From NCBI RefSeq assembly GCF_003732425.1, contig NZ_MOBX01000004.1:1-64000 (forward strand): 64,000 bases of DNA, read 5' to 3'. The position numbers and the translations under genes are program-made. Origin of the DNA: Pseudomonas fluorescens. Lineage in GTDB: Bacteria; Pseudomonadota; Gammaproteobacteria; Pseudomonadales; Pseudomonadaceae. Numbering within the stretch: position 1 is the first letter of the stretch; the number at the start of each line of letters is the position of its first letter. This document shows, piece by piece, positions 1 through 8,212 of this stretch. The notes under the pieces are model-generated. The model was not told the origin of the DNA. It made no database searches and was given only the letters and a program-made list of their open reading frames with translations.

Positions 1-22
1 TTTCGTCTCAACCGAGGCGCGC

Positions 23-50
23 ATTCTACAGCAGCCTCATTTGCTGTCAA
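23..50 (-). promoter_or_regulatory. Downstream promoter of an rRNA operon lying left of the window
   Basis: On the minus strand TTGACA (50 to 45), a 16-bp spacer and TAGAAT (28 to 23) are followed by the discriminator GCGCGCCTC. This closely resembles the proximal rrn promoter that I know from fluorescens-group pseudomonads. A 16S rRNA gene would be expected a few hundred bases beyond position 1 on the minus strand, but it is outside the window. Confidence 0.8.
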
Positions 51-132
51 GTGGTTATTTTCAGAAGTTTTCGAAGATTTCTTCAACAACTTCAACCACT
101 TGCGCTTCCGATCTCTCGTCAGCGGGAGGCGA

Positions 133-160
133 ATAATACAGCATTAAAGTACCTGGTCAA
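133..160 (-). promoter_or_regulatory. Upstream promoter of an rRNA operon lying left of the window
   Basis: On the minus strand a -35 TTGACC (160 to 155) and a -10 TATTAT (138 to 133) are separated by exactly 16 bp. They are followed by a GC-rich stretch (TCGCCTCCC), the discriminator type usual at rRNA promoters. AT-rich sequence just upstream (about 168-185) could serve as an UP element. Together with the second promoter at 23-50 it forms a tandem rrn promoter pair firing out of the window's left edge. The spacing is seen directly; the rRNA role is inferred from resemblance to Pseudomonas rrn upstream regions. Confidence 0.7.
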
Positions 161-483
161 CCCCCCTCAAGAAATTCTTTTCCCTGACCGAAATGCCGGG
201 CTGCGACTGCGGCCATCTGATCCCGTGTAAAGACGTAGAAGCCGATTGAAGTCCGCACCTCTAGGGTGAATTCGCGAACGACGGGTTAGACAGCAGAGCG
301 GATTTTGCGTGGGAGCCTGTTTTTCGCAGCCACTTTCAGTGCCGCATCTATCTTAGAATGTTTTCCCGCTGCCTCGGGTCGATGGCTGCCTATAACGGCA
401 GGGCGAACTCCGACAGACCTGATTGCCTTGCTGAACGATGACTCACCTTCGAAACCTCAAAAATAGCCCCTAGGACTTAAATC
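161..483. other. Intergenic stretch between rrn promoters and first gene
   Basis: About 320 bases without a convincing gene. The left part is the AT-rich upstream flank of the leftward rrn promoters. The right part precedes the rightward gene at 484, whose ribosome binding site (AGGA, 8 bases before the ATG) is visible. No repeat or structured RNA was recognised here. Confidence 0.5.
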
Positions 484-813
484 ATGGAAACGTCACTGGA
501 AACAGTCGCCCTTTTCTCCCTCAAACTCGCGTATGAGGAAGAAGGCCTGAGCCCGATCCTGCGGGACGACATGGTCATGGGCGATTACCAGAAAGACGTT
601 TTCGAATTGCTGGTGCGGCGCGGGGATGTCGAGACCATTCAGTTAAAAATGAACGAATGCCTGGGCTTGGCGATGGGTGCCTTGGGCGGTGTCGAAAAAC
701 CGTTGGGGCGCGAGTTGCAAAAATTGTCCATCGATTTGAGCGAGGTGCGGTCGATGGAGCAGTTGAATCAACCGCTTCTCGCGCTCAAGGGTTATTTGAA
801 AGACATCTTGTGA
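484..813 (+). CDS. Unknown small cytosolic protein (109 aa)
   Basis: The frame opens with an ATG preceded by AGGA at a good distance. The product is acidic to neutral with no signal peptide or membrane segment. It reads as a mostly helical single domain (for example the stretch around ELLVRRGDVETIQLKMNECL). I do not recognise the family. It is convergent with the PH-domain gene at 827, with only about 13 bases between the stop codons. A second frame at 657-920 is a shadow. The gene is probably real given the ribosome binding site and plausible protein composition; the function is unknown. Confidence 0.6.
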   Translation: METSLETVALFSLKLAYEEEGLSPILRDDMVMGDYQKDVFELLVRRGDVETIQLKMNECLGLAMGALGGVEKPLGRELQKLSIDLSEVRSMEQLNQPLLALKGYLKDIL

Positions 814-826
814 TTGGACTGTGCCT

Positions 827-1195
827 TTATAGAAGATGCTTTGAGATGTACTTCGATATCTCCACCATCGAAGTCTTCCCCGTAAATTCGAACTTCACTT
901 TCCCCAGCGACGAAAAGTAGATTTCCAGCTCTGAATCCAGATCGAACGTTCCCGACGTCTCCACCGAATACGCGACGATGTTCTTGTAGGGCAAGGACGT
1001 GAAGTCCTTCTTGCTGCCAGTGATGCCTTGAACGTTGACCGCGATAATGCGCTTGTTGGTAAACACCACACCATCACGCATGGCCTTGTAAGAGTCGATC
1101 ACTTGTTCCCCGTCGAGCAACAAGGTGGTGACGCGCTCGGCGTACTCATCGTTCTGCTTGAGTTTGAAGAAGCCTTTGTTGTTGAAGTCGATCAT
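827..1195 (-). CDS. PH-domain-like protein (bacterial PH fold, 122 aa)
   Basis: The protein carries the hallmark of the bacterial PH-domain family related to YvbH. A helical lead-in is followed by beta strands, with the motif GVVFTNKRIIAVNVQG at about residues 42-57, the 'TNKRI' core typical of these domains. The ending (MVEISKYISKHLL) is the expected C-terminal amphipathic helix. No signal peptide is seen, so it is likely cytosolic. AGGA precedes the ATG at 1195. The family is widespread and its biochemical role is not settled, so no function is assigned beyond the fold. Confidence 0.75.
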   Translation of the reverse strand: MIDFNNKGFFKLKQNDEYAERVTTLLLDGEQVIDSYKAMRDGVVFTNKRIIAVNVQGITGSKKDFTSLPYKNIVAYSVETSGTFDLDSELEIYFSSLGKVKFEFTGKTSMVEISKYISKHLL

Positions 1196-1240
1196 CTGTC
1201 CATCCTCATCGTCCAGAAAACATCCCCGTATTTCTTTGCT

Positions 1241-1987
1241 TCAACGACGGGCTTTCAGCACCCGGATATCCGTTGGAAACCCATCCGCGCCGACAAGCTT
1301 TTTCCAGCCCAGATACTGAAACTCGCCCTTCTCATCAATGTAGTCCCCCTTCTCCACTGAGCGGCCGCCAAACACCGCCACGCGTTTAACTTCACCGCAA
1401 CCGCCATCCGAAGGCCTGACGGTGTAGATCACATACGGCTTTATATACTGCGTGGCGCGGAAGTATTGGCCGCAGATTTCGTCGACGGTGATCAACATGG
1501 TTTTCAGGCGTGCTTCGCCGTCGGTGTCTTCGTGCAGTTTCAGGAAGGAGATGTCACCGACGTCGCTGTAGCCGAGGGCGCGAGCGCGTTGGTATTCGGG
1601 GGAGTTCTGGTGGGCGATGCGACCTTCCTCCGCAGCACCTTGCATTTTCGCGGCGAACTCGGCTTTGCCTTGGGCAATCATTGCTTCAGCCTGGCCCGCG
1701 ACGTTTTCGCATTCGGTGAATTCTCGCGAGCCCAGGTGATTGGGCGTCAGGTTCGAGCGTTGTTCATTCATCGTCCGCAGGTTGCTTTCCAGCGCGAACA
1801 TCACGTCATAAGCCGTGGTGCGACCGCTGTATACGTCGGCCATTTTTTCCAGCACCCGCTGGCAGTTGCCGACGTAATACTTCCAGCTGTTTTCCGGGTG
1901 TTCTTGCACGGCGGCGAATGCCGGGGTCATTGCAACGGCGAGTGTGATTACGCAGAACAGGCGTATAGCGTGGGTGCTGACAGGCAT
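1241..1987 (-). CDS. Exported protein of unknown function (248 aa)
   Basis: The N-terminus is a clear Sec signal peptide: a hydrophobic core around residues 9-22 and a likely cut after the AFA motif near residue 25. The mature part is rich in charged residues, with helical sequence to about residue 150. A C-terminal part contains several glycines and two cysteines (EICGQYF and GGCGEVKR) that could form a disulphide in the periplasm. I do not recognise the family. It lies 45 bases upstream of the PH-domain gene on the same strand and could be co-transcribed with it. The ribosome binding site is weak. Confidence 0.65.
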   Translation of the reverse strand: MPVSTHAIRLFCVITLAVAMTPAFAAVQEHPENSWKYYVGNCQRVLEKMADVYSGRTTAYDVMFALESNLRTMNEQRSNLTPNHLGSREFTECENVAGQAEAMIAQGKAEFAAKMQGAAEEGRIAHQNSPEYQRARALGYSDVGDISFLKLHEDTDGEARLKTMLITVDEICGQYFRATQYIKPYVIYTVRPSDGGCGEVKRVAVFGGRSVEKGDYIDEKGEFQYLGWKKLVGADGFPTDIRVLKARR

Positions 1988-2030
1988 AGGTAGTCCGTTA
2001 CTGAGATAGAGCGATGGCGCGAAGCTACTA

Positions 2031-2050
2031 TTTTGCTATCTTGCCGTCCA
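2031..2050 (+). promoter_or_regulatory. Duplicated upstream motif, first copy
   Basis: TTTTGCTATCTTGCCGTCCA sits about 60 bases before the gene at 2110. An almost identical block (TTTTGTTATCTTGCCGCCCA) sits about 65 bases before the paralogous gene at 2588. TATCTT could be a -10 element. The conservation suggests that the duplication included the promoter. Confidence 0.45.
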
Positions 2051-2109
2051 CTGCCAATAACGAGGACACCAACGCCTCGATGGAGATCAATTTTCAGGGG
2101 GAAAACACC

Positions 2110-2472
2110 ATGATGGCTTTGCTGTACTTTTTCGTCTGGGCAGCCGTTTGGGCATGGGTGGTGCAAACCCGTGGAGCCTGGAATCTGATACTCGCCAACC
2201 TGGCGGGTGCCGCCAGCGGCTTCATCGTCGCAATGATTTTTTCGGTGATCTGTTCGGGCCTTTTCCCGGCGCACGTGCCTCCTTCACCCGAGAACCTGGC
2301 CAGTAGCGTGTTCCAGATGATCAGCACTTTCGGCGTGCTGGCGGGTGTCTGGATGTGGCTGGTCAGGCGTCCTCGGCCAGAGCATCCGTTGGCCCGCCAG
2401 CTTTTCGCCAGCGTCTGTGGGTTAGCGGCTGGTATGACAACACTGGCGTTTTTCGCGCTCAATTTTCACTGA
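2110..2472 (+). CDS. Small membrane protein, paralogue of the next gene (120 aa)
   Basis: The start is taken at 2110 because a GGGGGAAAA ribosome binding site lies just before it and the hydrophobic N-terminus begins there; the frame stays open upstream to 2014 without support. Three to four hydrophobic segments are visible (residues 1-18, 25-50, 65-85, 95-118). The first 52 residues closely match the N-terminus of the 2588 protein, with shared motifs WVV.TRG.WN, N..GAA.GFIVAM and LFP. This gives a tandem duplication. The family is unrecognised and probably integral to the inner membrane. Confidence 0.7.
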   Translation: MMALLYFFVWAAVWAWVVQTRGAWNLILANLAGAASGFIVAMIFSVICSGLFPAHVPPSPENLASSVFQMISTFGVLAGVWMWLVRRPRPEHPLARQLFASVCGLAAGMTTLAFFALNFH

Positions 2473-2504
2473 GCGCCGCTATCGTCACTGGCAATACACG
2501 TCTG

Positions 2505-2524
2505 TTTTGTTATCTTGCCGCCCA
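2505..2524 (+). promoter_or_regulatory. Duplicated upstream motif, second copy
   Basis: TTTTGTTATCTTGCCGCCCA matches the block at 2031-2050 with only two differences and sits in the equivalent position before the paralogous gene. It is a candidate promoter carried along in the duplication. Confidence 0.45.
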
Positions 2525-2587
2525 TCGTCAGCGTTCACCTTGGGCGTGCGTTGATTTCAGGTTTTGAAGGTTTAAGGAAAGGATCGA

Positions 2588-3325
2588 ATGGAGTTTCTGC
2601 GTTTTCTGGCGATTGTTGCCGTCTGGGGTTTCATGTGGCGCTGGGTGGTCAAGAACCGTGGCAGCTGGAATATTTTCTACGGCAACATCGTTGGCGCAGC
2701 GGGTGGTTTCATTGTTGCGATGGTGGTGCTGTCGATCACGCTGTCGTTGTTTCCTTCGTCGCATGACTACGAAGCGCCGCAGGCTGAAAACACGCAGGTC
2801 GCCGAGTCGACCTCTCTATTGCCTGAAGCCGAGTCAATCACGCCCGCCGCCGAGCTGAAGGATGCGCCGGTTTTTGCTGCCATCGAACCGGACGACAAGC
2901 CTTCTCCTGCCGACTCTGCCTTGTTGCCGAACTACGCCAGCCGGGCGCCGAAATCAATCGGCTTACAGACCGTGCTGGATCAAAGCGACTATCAGGGTCG
3001 CATGGCCCTGGCAGCGTTGAACAAGAAGTTGCGCGGCGACGCACAGGCCGACAAGTCGATGATCGCGTATGTCATGTGCAGCCCGTTTGTGACCAGCACG
3101 CTGCGCTTTCCCGCCTCGGCGCGCTTTGCTGACAGCAAAGCGCTGGTCAGCCACCGCTTCAAGGACCAGGTCTACACCTTCAACAACACCGTCACCGCGC
3201 GCAACATGAACGGCGACGATGTCACCTACCGTTTCGATTGCTCCGTGCAAGAACAGCCGCGAACTGACGCACTACCTGCGCAATGGCGTTTGTTGGCGCT
3301 GAAAGTGCAAAAAGCCGACTCTTAA
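2588..3325 (+). CDS. Membrane-anchored protein of unknown function (245 aa)
   Basis: The start is well supported by AAGGAAAGGA six bases before the ATG. Residues 1-20 and 30-55 are hydrophobic and homologous to the protein encoded at 2110. From about residue 60 the two diverge. This protein has a Pro/Ala/Glu-rich linker (about 60-105), then a soluble domain ending in the segment with HRFKDQVYTFNNTVTARNMNG and a Cys (YRFDCSV). That domain resembles small periplasmic 'conserved across a substrate' beta folds, but I cannot name it. Likely topology is an N-terminal inner-membrane anchor with a soluble C-terminal domain. Confidence 0.7.
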   Translation: MEFLRFLAIVAVWGFMWRWVVKNRGSWNIFYGNIVGAAGGFIVAMVVLSITLSLFPSSHDYEAPQAENTQVAESTSLLPEAESITPAAELKDAPVFAAIEPDDKPSPADSALLPNYASRAPKSIGLQTVLDQSDYQGRMALAALNKKLRGDAQADKSMIAYVMCSPFVTSTLRFPASARFADSKALVSHRFKDQVYTFNNTVTARNMNGDDVTYRFDCSVQEQPRTDALPAQWRLLALKVQKADS

Positions 3326-3396
3326 GGCTCATTTAAGGGTTCAAGGCGCCGCCTGCGCTATCATCGCCGGCCTGTGCGCCTTGAGCTTTGCCCTCG

Positions 3397-5316
3397 ATGT
3401 CTTCGACACCCGCTGACCTGATCCCGCTGCCTCCTGTCCTGGCCGGCCCGCTGTTGCGACGGCTGGAGCCAACGCGCATGGTCATGTGGTTGGTCGGCAC
3501 GCGGCCACTGGCGCTGACCTTGCGCCTGCAAGGTGTGGGAGACATTCCTCTCGACGCCGGGAAATGCACGGTCATTCCCGTAGGCCGCCAGGCGTTCGTT
3601 CATCTCATCGATGTTGCTCTGGACAGCGCCCTGCCCTGCGATACGCGGATCGACTATGACCTGTTGATCGACAGCACATCCGGCATCGCCGACTGGGCGG
3701 CGCATCTGCTATACGGCAATGCAGTCAGCCCGAACCTGGTCCTGCGCTCGCGGATCGATCAACTGCTGCACGGCTCTTGCCGTAAGCCGCATCACCCGGC
3801 GGCGGATGGTTTGCTTTGCGTCGATCAACTGCTGGCAACGGAAACCGATGCGCAACAACGGCCGGCGCTGCTGATGATGAGCGGTGATCAGGTCTACGCC
3901 GACGATGTAGCCGGCCCGATGTTGCGGGCGATTCATGCCTTGATCGAACGGCTCGGCCTGTTCGACGAACACCTCGAAGGCGCCGTGGTCAGCGACAGCG
4001 CCAAGCTCTACGAGCACCCGGCCAGTTACTACCACCGTGCGGATTTGTTACCGGCACTGGAGAGCAACGAGACGTTGCGCGAGCGATTTTTCGGCGGTGC
4101 GCGTAAGCCGATTTTCACCAGCAGCAGCGCTGACAATCACTTGGTGACGTTCGCCGAAGTCATGGCGATGTACTTACTGGTATGGTCGCCAACGGCCTGG
4201 TCGCTGATCGATCCGCGCGCGCCCGACCTGACGCCCGAACGCCTCAAGCGCTATACCCTCGAACAGACCCGCATCGATGCCTTCAAGGCTGGATTGGGCA
4301 AGGTCGCCCGCGCGCTGGCGCATCTGCCGAGCCTGATGATTTTCGACGATCACGACATCACAGATGACTGGAACCTGTCCGCGCAATGGGAGGAAACGGC
4401 CTACGGCCATCCGTTCTCCAAACGCATTATCGGCAATGCGCTGATCGCCTATATGTTGTGTCAGGGCTGGGGCAATAACCCCGATGCGTTCAAAGATGTG
4501 TTGGAGAAAACTGCGCGGTTGAGTGCCAGCGGTGATGATCAGTATCTCGACAGCCCGGTGCAGGACGATTTGATCGATGAGCTACTGCGCTTTCAGCAAT
4601 GGCATTTCGTCCTGCCAACCAGCCCGGCGCTGGTGGTCATCGACACCCGCACCCGACGCTGGCGCAGTGAAATGACGCTCAAGCAACCCTCGGGCCTGCT
4701 CGATTGGGAGGCGCTGAGCGAACTGCAACAGGAGCTGCTCGATCATCCGTCAGCAATCATCGTGTCGCCGGCGCCGATTTTCGGTGTGAAGCTGATTGAA
4801 ACGGTGCAGAAGGTCTTCAGTTGGTGCGGCTACCCGCTGCTGGTCGACGCGGAAAACTGGATGGCTCATCGCGGTGCGGCGCAGGTAATCCTGAACATTT
4901 TCCGCCACTCGCGCACACCCGGGAACTACGTGGTGCTGTCCGGCGACGTGCATTATTCCTTCGTCTACGAAGTGCTTATCCGCCACCGCAAGGCCGGTCC
5001 GCGGATCTGGCAGATCACCAGTAGCGGCATCAAGAATGAGTTTCCGAAAACCTTGCTGGAATGGTTCGACCGTCTCAACCGCTGGCTCTATTCGCCACGC
5101 TCACCGCTGAACTGGTTTACCAAACGCCGACGCATGCGCATCGTGCCGTACACGCCAGAACACGCTGAGGCGGGCGAACGCTTGTGGAATTCGGCGGGGA
5201 TCGGTCAGGTGTTTTTCAATGAGCAGGGGCAGCCGCGCGAGATCATTCAGCACAACTCCAATGGCGCGGCGAAGACACGGATGCTGGCGCCGGATCTGGC
5301 GGATTATCCGGACTAA
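3397..5316 (+). CDS. PhoD-like metallophosphatase family protein (639 aa)
   Basis: Metallophosphoesterase signatures occur in order: GDQVYADD near residue 162, FDDHDITDDWN near residue 318, and SGDVHYSF near residue 514. These are the metal-ligand positions of the PhoD / alkaline phosphatase D superfamily. There is no signal peptide (the N-terminus is MSSTPADLIPLPP), so unlike classical secreted PhoD it is probably cytosolic. It belongs to the large non-secreted 'alkaline phosphatase family' subgroup. The ATG at 3397 was chosen over a TTG three codons upstream; the ribosome binding site is weak either way. The substrate is unknown. The gene stands alone, bounded downstream by a REP pair. Confidence 0.8.
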   Translation: MSSTPADLIPLPPVLAGPLLRRLEPTRMVMWLVGTRPLALTLRLQGVGDIPLDAGKCTVIPVGRQAFVHLIDVALDSALPCDTRIDYDLLIDSTSGIADWAAHLLYGNAVSPNLVLRSRIDQLLHGSCRKPHHPAADGLLCVDQLLATETDAQQRPALLMMSGDQVYADDVAGPMLRAIHALIERLGLFDEHLEGAVVSDSAKLYEHPASYYHRADLLPALESNETLRERFFGGARKPIFTSSSADNHLVTFAEVMAMYLLVWSPTAWSLIDPRAPDLTPERLKRYTLEQTRIDAFKAGLGKVARALAHLPSLMIFDDHDITDDWNLSAQWEETAYGHPFSKRIIGNALIAYMLCQGWGNNPDAFKDVLEKTARLSASGDDQYLDSPVQDDLIDELLRFQQWHFVLPTSPALVVIDTRTRRWRSEMTLKQPSGLLDWEALSELQQELLDHPSAIIVSPAPIFGVKLIETVQKVFSWCGYPLLVDAENWMAHRGAAQVILNIFRHSRTPGNYVVLSGDVHYSFVYEVLIRHRKAGPRIWQITSSGIKNEFPKTLLEWFDRLNRWLYSPRSPLNWFTKRRRMRIVPYTPEHAEAGERLWNSAGIGQVFFNEQGQPREIIQHNSNGAAKTRMLAPDLADYPD

Positions 5317-5331
5317 GGCCTACACCGAGAA

Positions 5332-5421
5332 TGTGCGAGCGAGCCTGCTCGCGAAAGCGGTCGATCATCCAGCAGAGGTGTTGACTGATAGACCGCCTTC
5401 GCGAGCAGGCTCGCTACCACA
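5332..5421. repeat. REP palindrome pair (GAGCCTGCTCGCGA family)
   Basis: A copy of GCGAGCGAGCCTGCTCGCGA (5335-5354) and its reverse complement (CGCGAGCAGGCTCGCTACCAC, ends 5420) flank about 45 bases. This is the head-to-tail REP doublet (REPIN-like) common between genes of fluorescens-group pseudomonads. It sits between the convergent phosphatase and aminotransferase genes. Confidence 0.85.
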
Positions 5422-5438
5422 GTACTGCCTGCAAGCCA

Positions 5439-6611
5439 TCAATGCGCGATCAGTGCTCGCCCCACACCTCTGACAATCATCTCCACCTCCCGCTCATCAA
5501 TCGTCAACGGTGGCAGCAGCCGAATCGTCTTGCCCCGCGTGACGTTGATCAACAGCCCGTGATCCCGCGCCGCGATCAGGGTCAGATCACGCACCGGTTG
5601 TTTCAGCTCGATGCCGATCATCAAACCCTGACCACGAATCGCCAGGACATTGGGATTGTCCGCCAACTCTGCACGCAGCCGCGTCAACAGACGATCACCC
5701 TGAGTCCGGGCGTTTTCCAACAGTGCCTGTTCTTCGATGATATCCAGCACCGTGCATCCGACCCGGCACGCCAGCGGGTTGCCACCGAAGGTGCTGCCAT
5801 GGCTGCCGGGGGTGAACAGATCTGCTGCCCGGCCCCGCGCCAGGCAAGCACCGATCGGCACGCCATTGCCCAGTCCTTTGGCCAGAGTCATGACATCCGG
5901 GACGATGCCTTCATGTTGAAACGCAAACCAGCGCCCAGTACGGCCGATGCCGGTCTGGATCTCATCGAGCATCAGTAGCCACGCATGGCGATTGCACAGT
6001 TCGCGCAGGGCTTTCAGGTAACCGGGTGGTGCGAGTTGCACGCCGCTTTCGCCCTGAATCGGCTCGACCAGAATTGCCACGATGCGCTCGCCGTACTTGC
6101 GCTGAATTTTCTCCAGCGCTGCGAGTTCGCCGAACGGCACTTTGAGGAAATCCCCCGGCAATTCGTTGAAGCCCAGTCGCACCGCCGGGCCATCGCTGGC
6201 CGACAAGGTGCCGAGTGTGCGGCCATGGAACGCGTTGGCCATGACCACTACCAGCGGCTGTTCGATGCCTTTGCGCCAGCCGTACAAACGCGCCAGTTTC
6301 AGCGCCGTTTCATTGGCCTCGGCACCGGAATTATTGAAGAACGCGCGCTCCATGCCCGACAGCTCAGTCAGCCGCTTGGCCAGTTGTTGCTGCCAATCGA
6401 TGCTGTACAGATTGGAGGTGTGCAGCAGCAATCCCGCCTGCTCGCTGATCGCTGAAACGATCCGCGGGTGTGAGTGGCCGACGTTGGTCACCGCCACACC
6501 GGCAACCGCATCCAGATATTCGCGACCGGCCTGATCCCACAGGCGGGTGCCGAGCCCCTTGGTGAAACTCAGGGCCAGCGGTTGATAGGTGTTCATCAGG
6601 GCGGCGGTCAT
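5439..6611 (-). CDS. argD: Acetylornithine aminotransferase-family PLP enzyme (390 aa)
   Basis: A class-III (ornithine/acetylornithine type) aminotransferase. It shows [16 protein letters not shown] (phosphate-binding region, about residue 93), the [15 protein letters not shown] aspartate motif (about 212), the PLP lysine in [14 protein letters not shown] (about 243) and the [11 protein letters not shown] motif. Length matches ArgD (about 390-400). Pseudomonads usually carry a main ArgD/AruC near other arginine genes. This copy lies beside a divergent LysR regulator instead, so it may be a paralogue with a catabolic or broader role. The family assignment is firm; the exact substrate is inferred. 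GGAG lies 9 bases before the ATG. Confidence 0.8.
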   Translation of the reverse strand: MTAALMNTYQPLALSFTKGLGTRLWDQAGREYLDAVAGVAVTNVGHSHPRIVSAISEQAGLLLHTSNLYSIDWQQQLAKRLTELSGMERAFFNNSGAEANETALKLARLYGWRKGIEQPLVVVMANAFHGRTLGTLSASDGPAVRLGFNELPGDFLKVPFGELAALEKIQRKYGERIVAILVEPIQGESGVQLAPPGYLKALRELCNRHAWLLMLDEIQTGIGRTGRWFAFQHEGIVPDVMTLAKGLGNGVPIGACLARGRAADLFTPGSHGSTFGGNPLACRVGCTVLDIIEEQALLENARTQGDRLLTRLRAELADNPNVLAIRGQGLMIGIELKQPVRDLTLIAARDHGLLINVTRGKTIRLLPPLTIDEREVEMIVRGVGRALIAH

Positions 6612-6713
6612 GACTTCAAACTCCAGTGAAGGTCGGTGTGCTGGCAGTATGGTTAGCCACCGAAACTGGATAAACTCGGCAAAACTTCATTCATTTAAAA
6701 GCAGAGCTTGATA

Positions 6714-7619
6714 ATGGACCTGTTCCAGTCGATGAGCGTGTACGTCAAAGTCGTCGAAGCCGGGAGCATGACGGCGGCCGCGTTGCAGTGCGACATGTCG
6801 ACGACCATGGTTGGCAATCATCTGCGTGCGCTAGAACGACGGCTGGGCGTGCAACTGCTGCAACGCACCACTCGACGTCAGCGACTCACTGAATTCGGCA
6901 GTGTTTATTACCAGCGCTGTCTGGAAGTGTTGGGATTGGTCGCCGACTCCGAACGCCTCGCCGAGCAGACCCTCGATCAACCCCGGGGCATGCTGCGCCT
7001 CACCGCGCCGCTGACGTTCGGCGTCGAGCGGCTGGCGCCGGCGCTTAGCGAATTTTCCTTGCTGTACCCGCAGGTCAAACTCGATGTGGTGCTGACCAAC
7101 AGCCGGCCCGATCTACTGGAAAGCGGCCTCGATGTGGCGTTTCGCCTGGGCAATTTCGACCAGTCCAACCTGATTGCCCGGCCCCTGATCGACTACACCC
7201 TGACCGTGTGCGCCTCACCGCAATACGTCGCCCGGCGCGGCATGCCGAAAACCCCGGAAGATCTGCAACAACACGATTGCCTGTCGTTCGCCTACCCCGC
7301 CGGCGACGATTGGCAATCGGTGGAAAAGCGCTGGCGCCTCAGCGGCCCCGACGGGGAAATCATGGTCGACGTCAGCGGACCTATGCTGATCAACAGCTCC
7401 GCCGGCTTGCATCAGGCGGCACGCACCGGCATGGGCATCGTCATGTTGCCGGATGCGCTGGTGGAACAAGACCTGCGCGACGGCCGACTGGTGAAGGTGA
7501 TTGCCGATTTCCAGCCGCCCAGCAGACCGATGCATCTGCTCTACGCGCCGGATCGCTATCGCTTGCCGAAACTGCGCCGGTTCGTCGAGTTTGCAATGCA
7601 GACGTGGGGGAAATCCTGA
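6714..7619 (+). CDS. LysR-type transcriptional regulator (301 aa)
   Basis: An N-terminal winged helix-turn-helix (residues about 1-60) contains GSMTAAALQCDMSTTMVGNHLRAL and the RTTRRQRLTEFG wing typical of LysR proteins. It is followed by a periplasmic-binding-protein-like effector domain (about 90-295). The sequence is of the CrgA/DmlR-like subgroup. The start is the ATG at 6714; a TTG two codons upstream is also possible. It is divergent from the aminotransferase gene with about 100 bases between the starts, so it probably regulates that gene; this is an inference from position. Confidence 0.85.
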   Translation: MDLFQSMSVYVKVVEAGSMTAAALQCDMSTTMVGNHLRALERRLGVQLLQRTTRRQRLTEFGSVYYQRCLEVLGLVADSERLAEQTLDQPRGMLRLTAPLTFGVERLAPALSEFSLLYPQVKLDVVLTNSRPDLLESGLDVAFRLGNFDQSNLIARPLIDYTLTVCASPQYVARRGMPKTPEDLQQHDCLSFAYPAGDDWQSVEKRWRLSGPDGEIMVDVSGPMLINSSAGLHQAARTGMGIVMLPDALVEQDLRDGRLVKVIADFQPPSRPMHLLYAPDRYRLPKLRRFVEFAMQTWGKS

Positions 7620-7673
7620 CGTTATCTGCGCGAACCTCCCATGAAGAATCGCAGACAAGGACCCGAACGGCAG

Positions 7674-8078
7674 ATGAACAACACACTCAACGTACGTGAT
7701 TTGCTGCCCGCCGAAACGGAATCGGTGCGGCAGTTTCTCGGGCAGCATGGCTGGGGCCATCGCACCGGCTCAGCTGAACACTTCGCCCGGTTGATCGCGC
7801 ACTCTCAGCGCACCGCCGTCGCCGTCCAGGGTGAGCGCATCATCGGTTTCGCTCGCGGGATCACCGATGGCTTGTCCAACGGCTACCTGTCGATGGTGGT
7901 GGTCGACGATCAGCATCGGCGTGAAGGGATTGGCCGCGCACTGGTGGAGTACATCATGGGCGACAACCCGGATATCACCTGGGTGCTGCGTGCCGGGCGC
8001 GAAGGCGCTGAGGCTTTTTTCGCCAGCCTGGGTTTTGCGACCTCGGTGATTGCCATGGAACGGCCGCGCCTGAAATAG
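7674..8078 (+). CDS. GNAT-family N-acetyltransferase (134 aa)
   Basis: Acetyl-CoA binding motif A is visible as VVVDDQHRREGIGRALVEYI (R/Q-x-x-G-x-G/A, about residues 75-94). A C-terminal GAEAFFASLGFATS segment matches motif B. Length fits a single GNAT domain. I chose the ATG at 7674, where the homologous domain starts (NVRDLLPAETES); an in-frame ATG at 7641 would add 11 residues. The substrate is unknown. Confidence 0.8.
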   Translation: MNNTLNVRDLLPAETESVRQFLGQHGWGHRTGSAEHFARLIAHSQRTAVAVQGERIIGFARGITDGLSNGYLSMVVVDDQHRREGIGRALVEYIMGDNPDITWVLRAGREGAEAFFASLGFATSVIAMERPRLK

Positions 8079-8212
8079 CGCACGCCGGGAAAAAACTCGA
8101 CCGGCAGACCGTTGCTCCGTGACAACGCCGCCGCGCTCCCCTAAATTAGTCGGCCTGAAAAAGCCCTTGGGTTTTCTCATCTCCACTCAAGTTAAAAAGT
8201 AGTGAAATTTCA

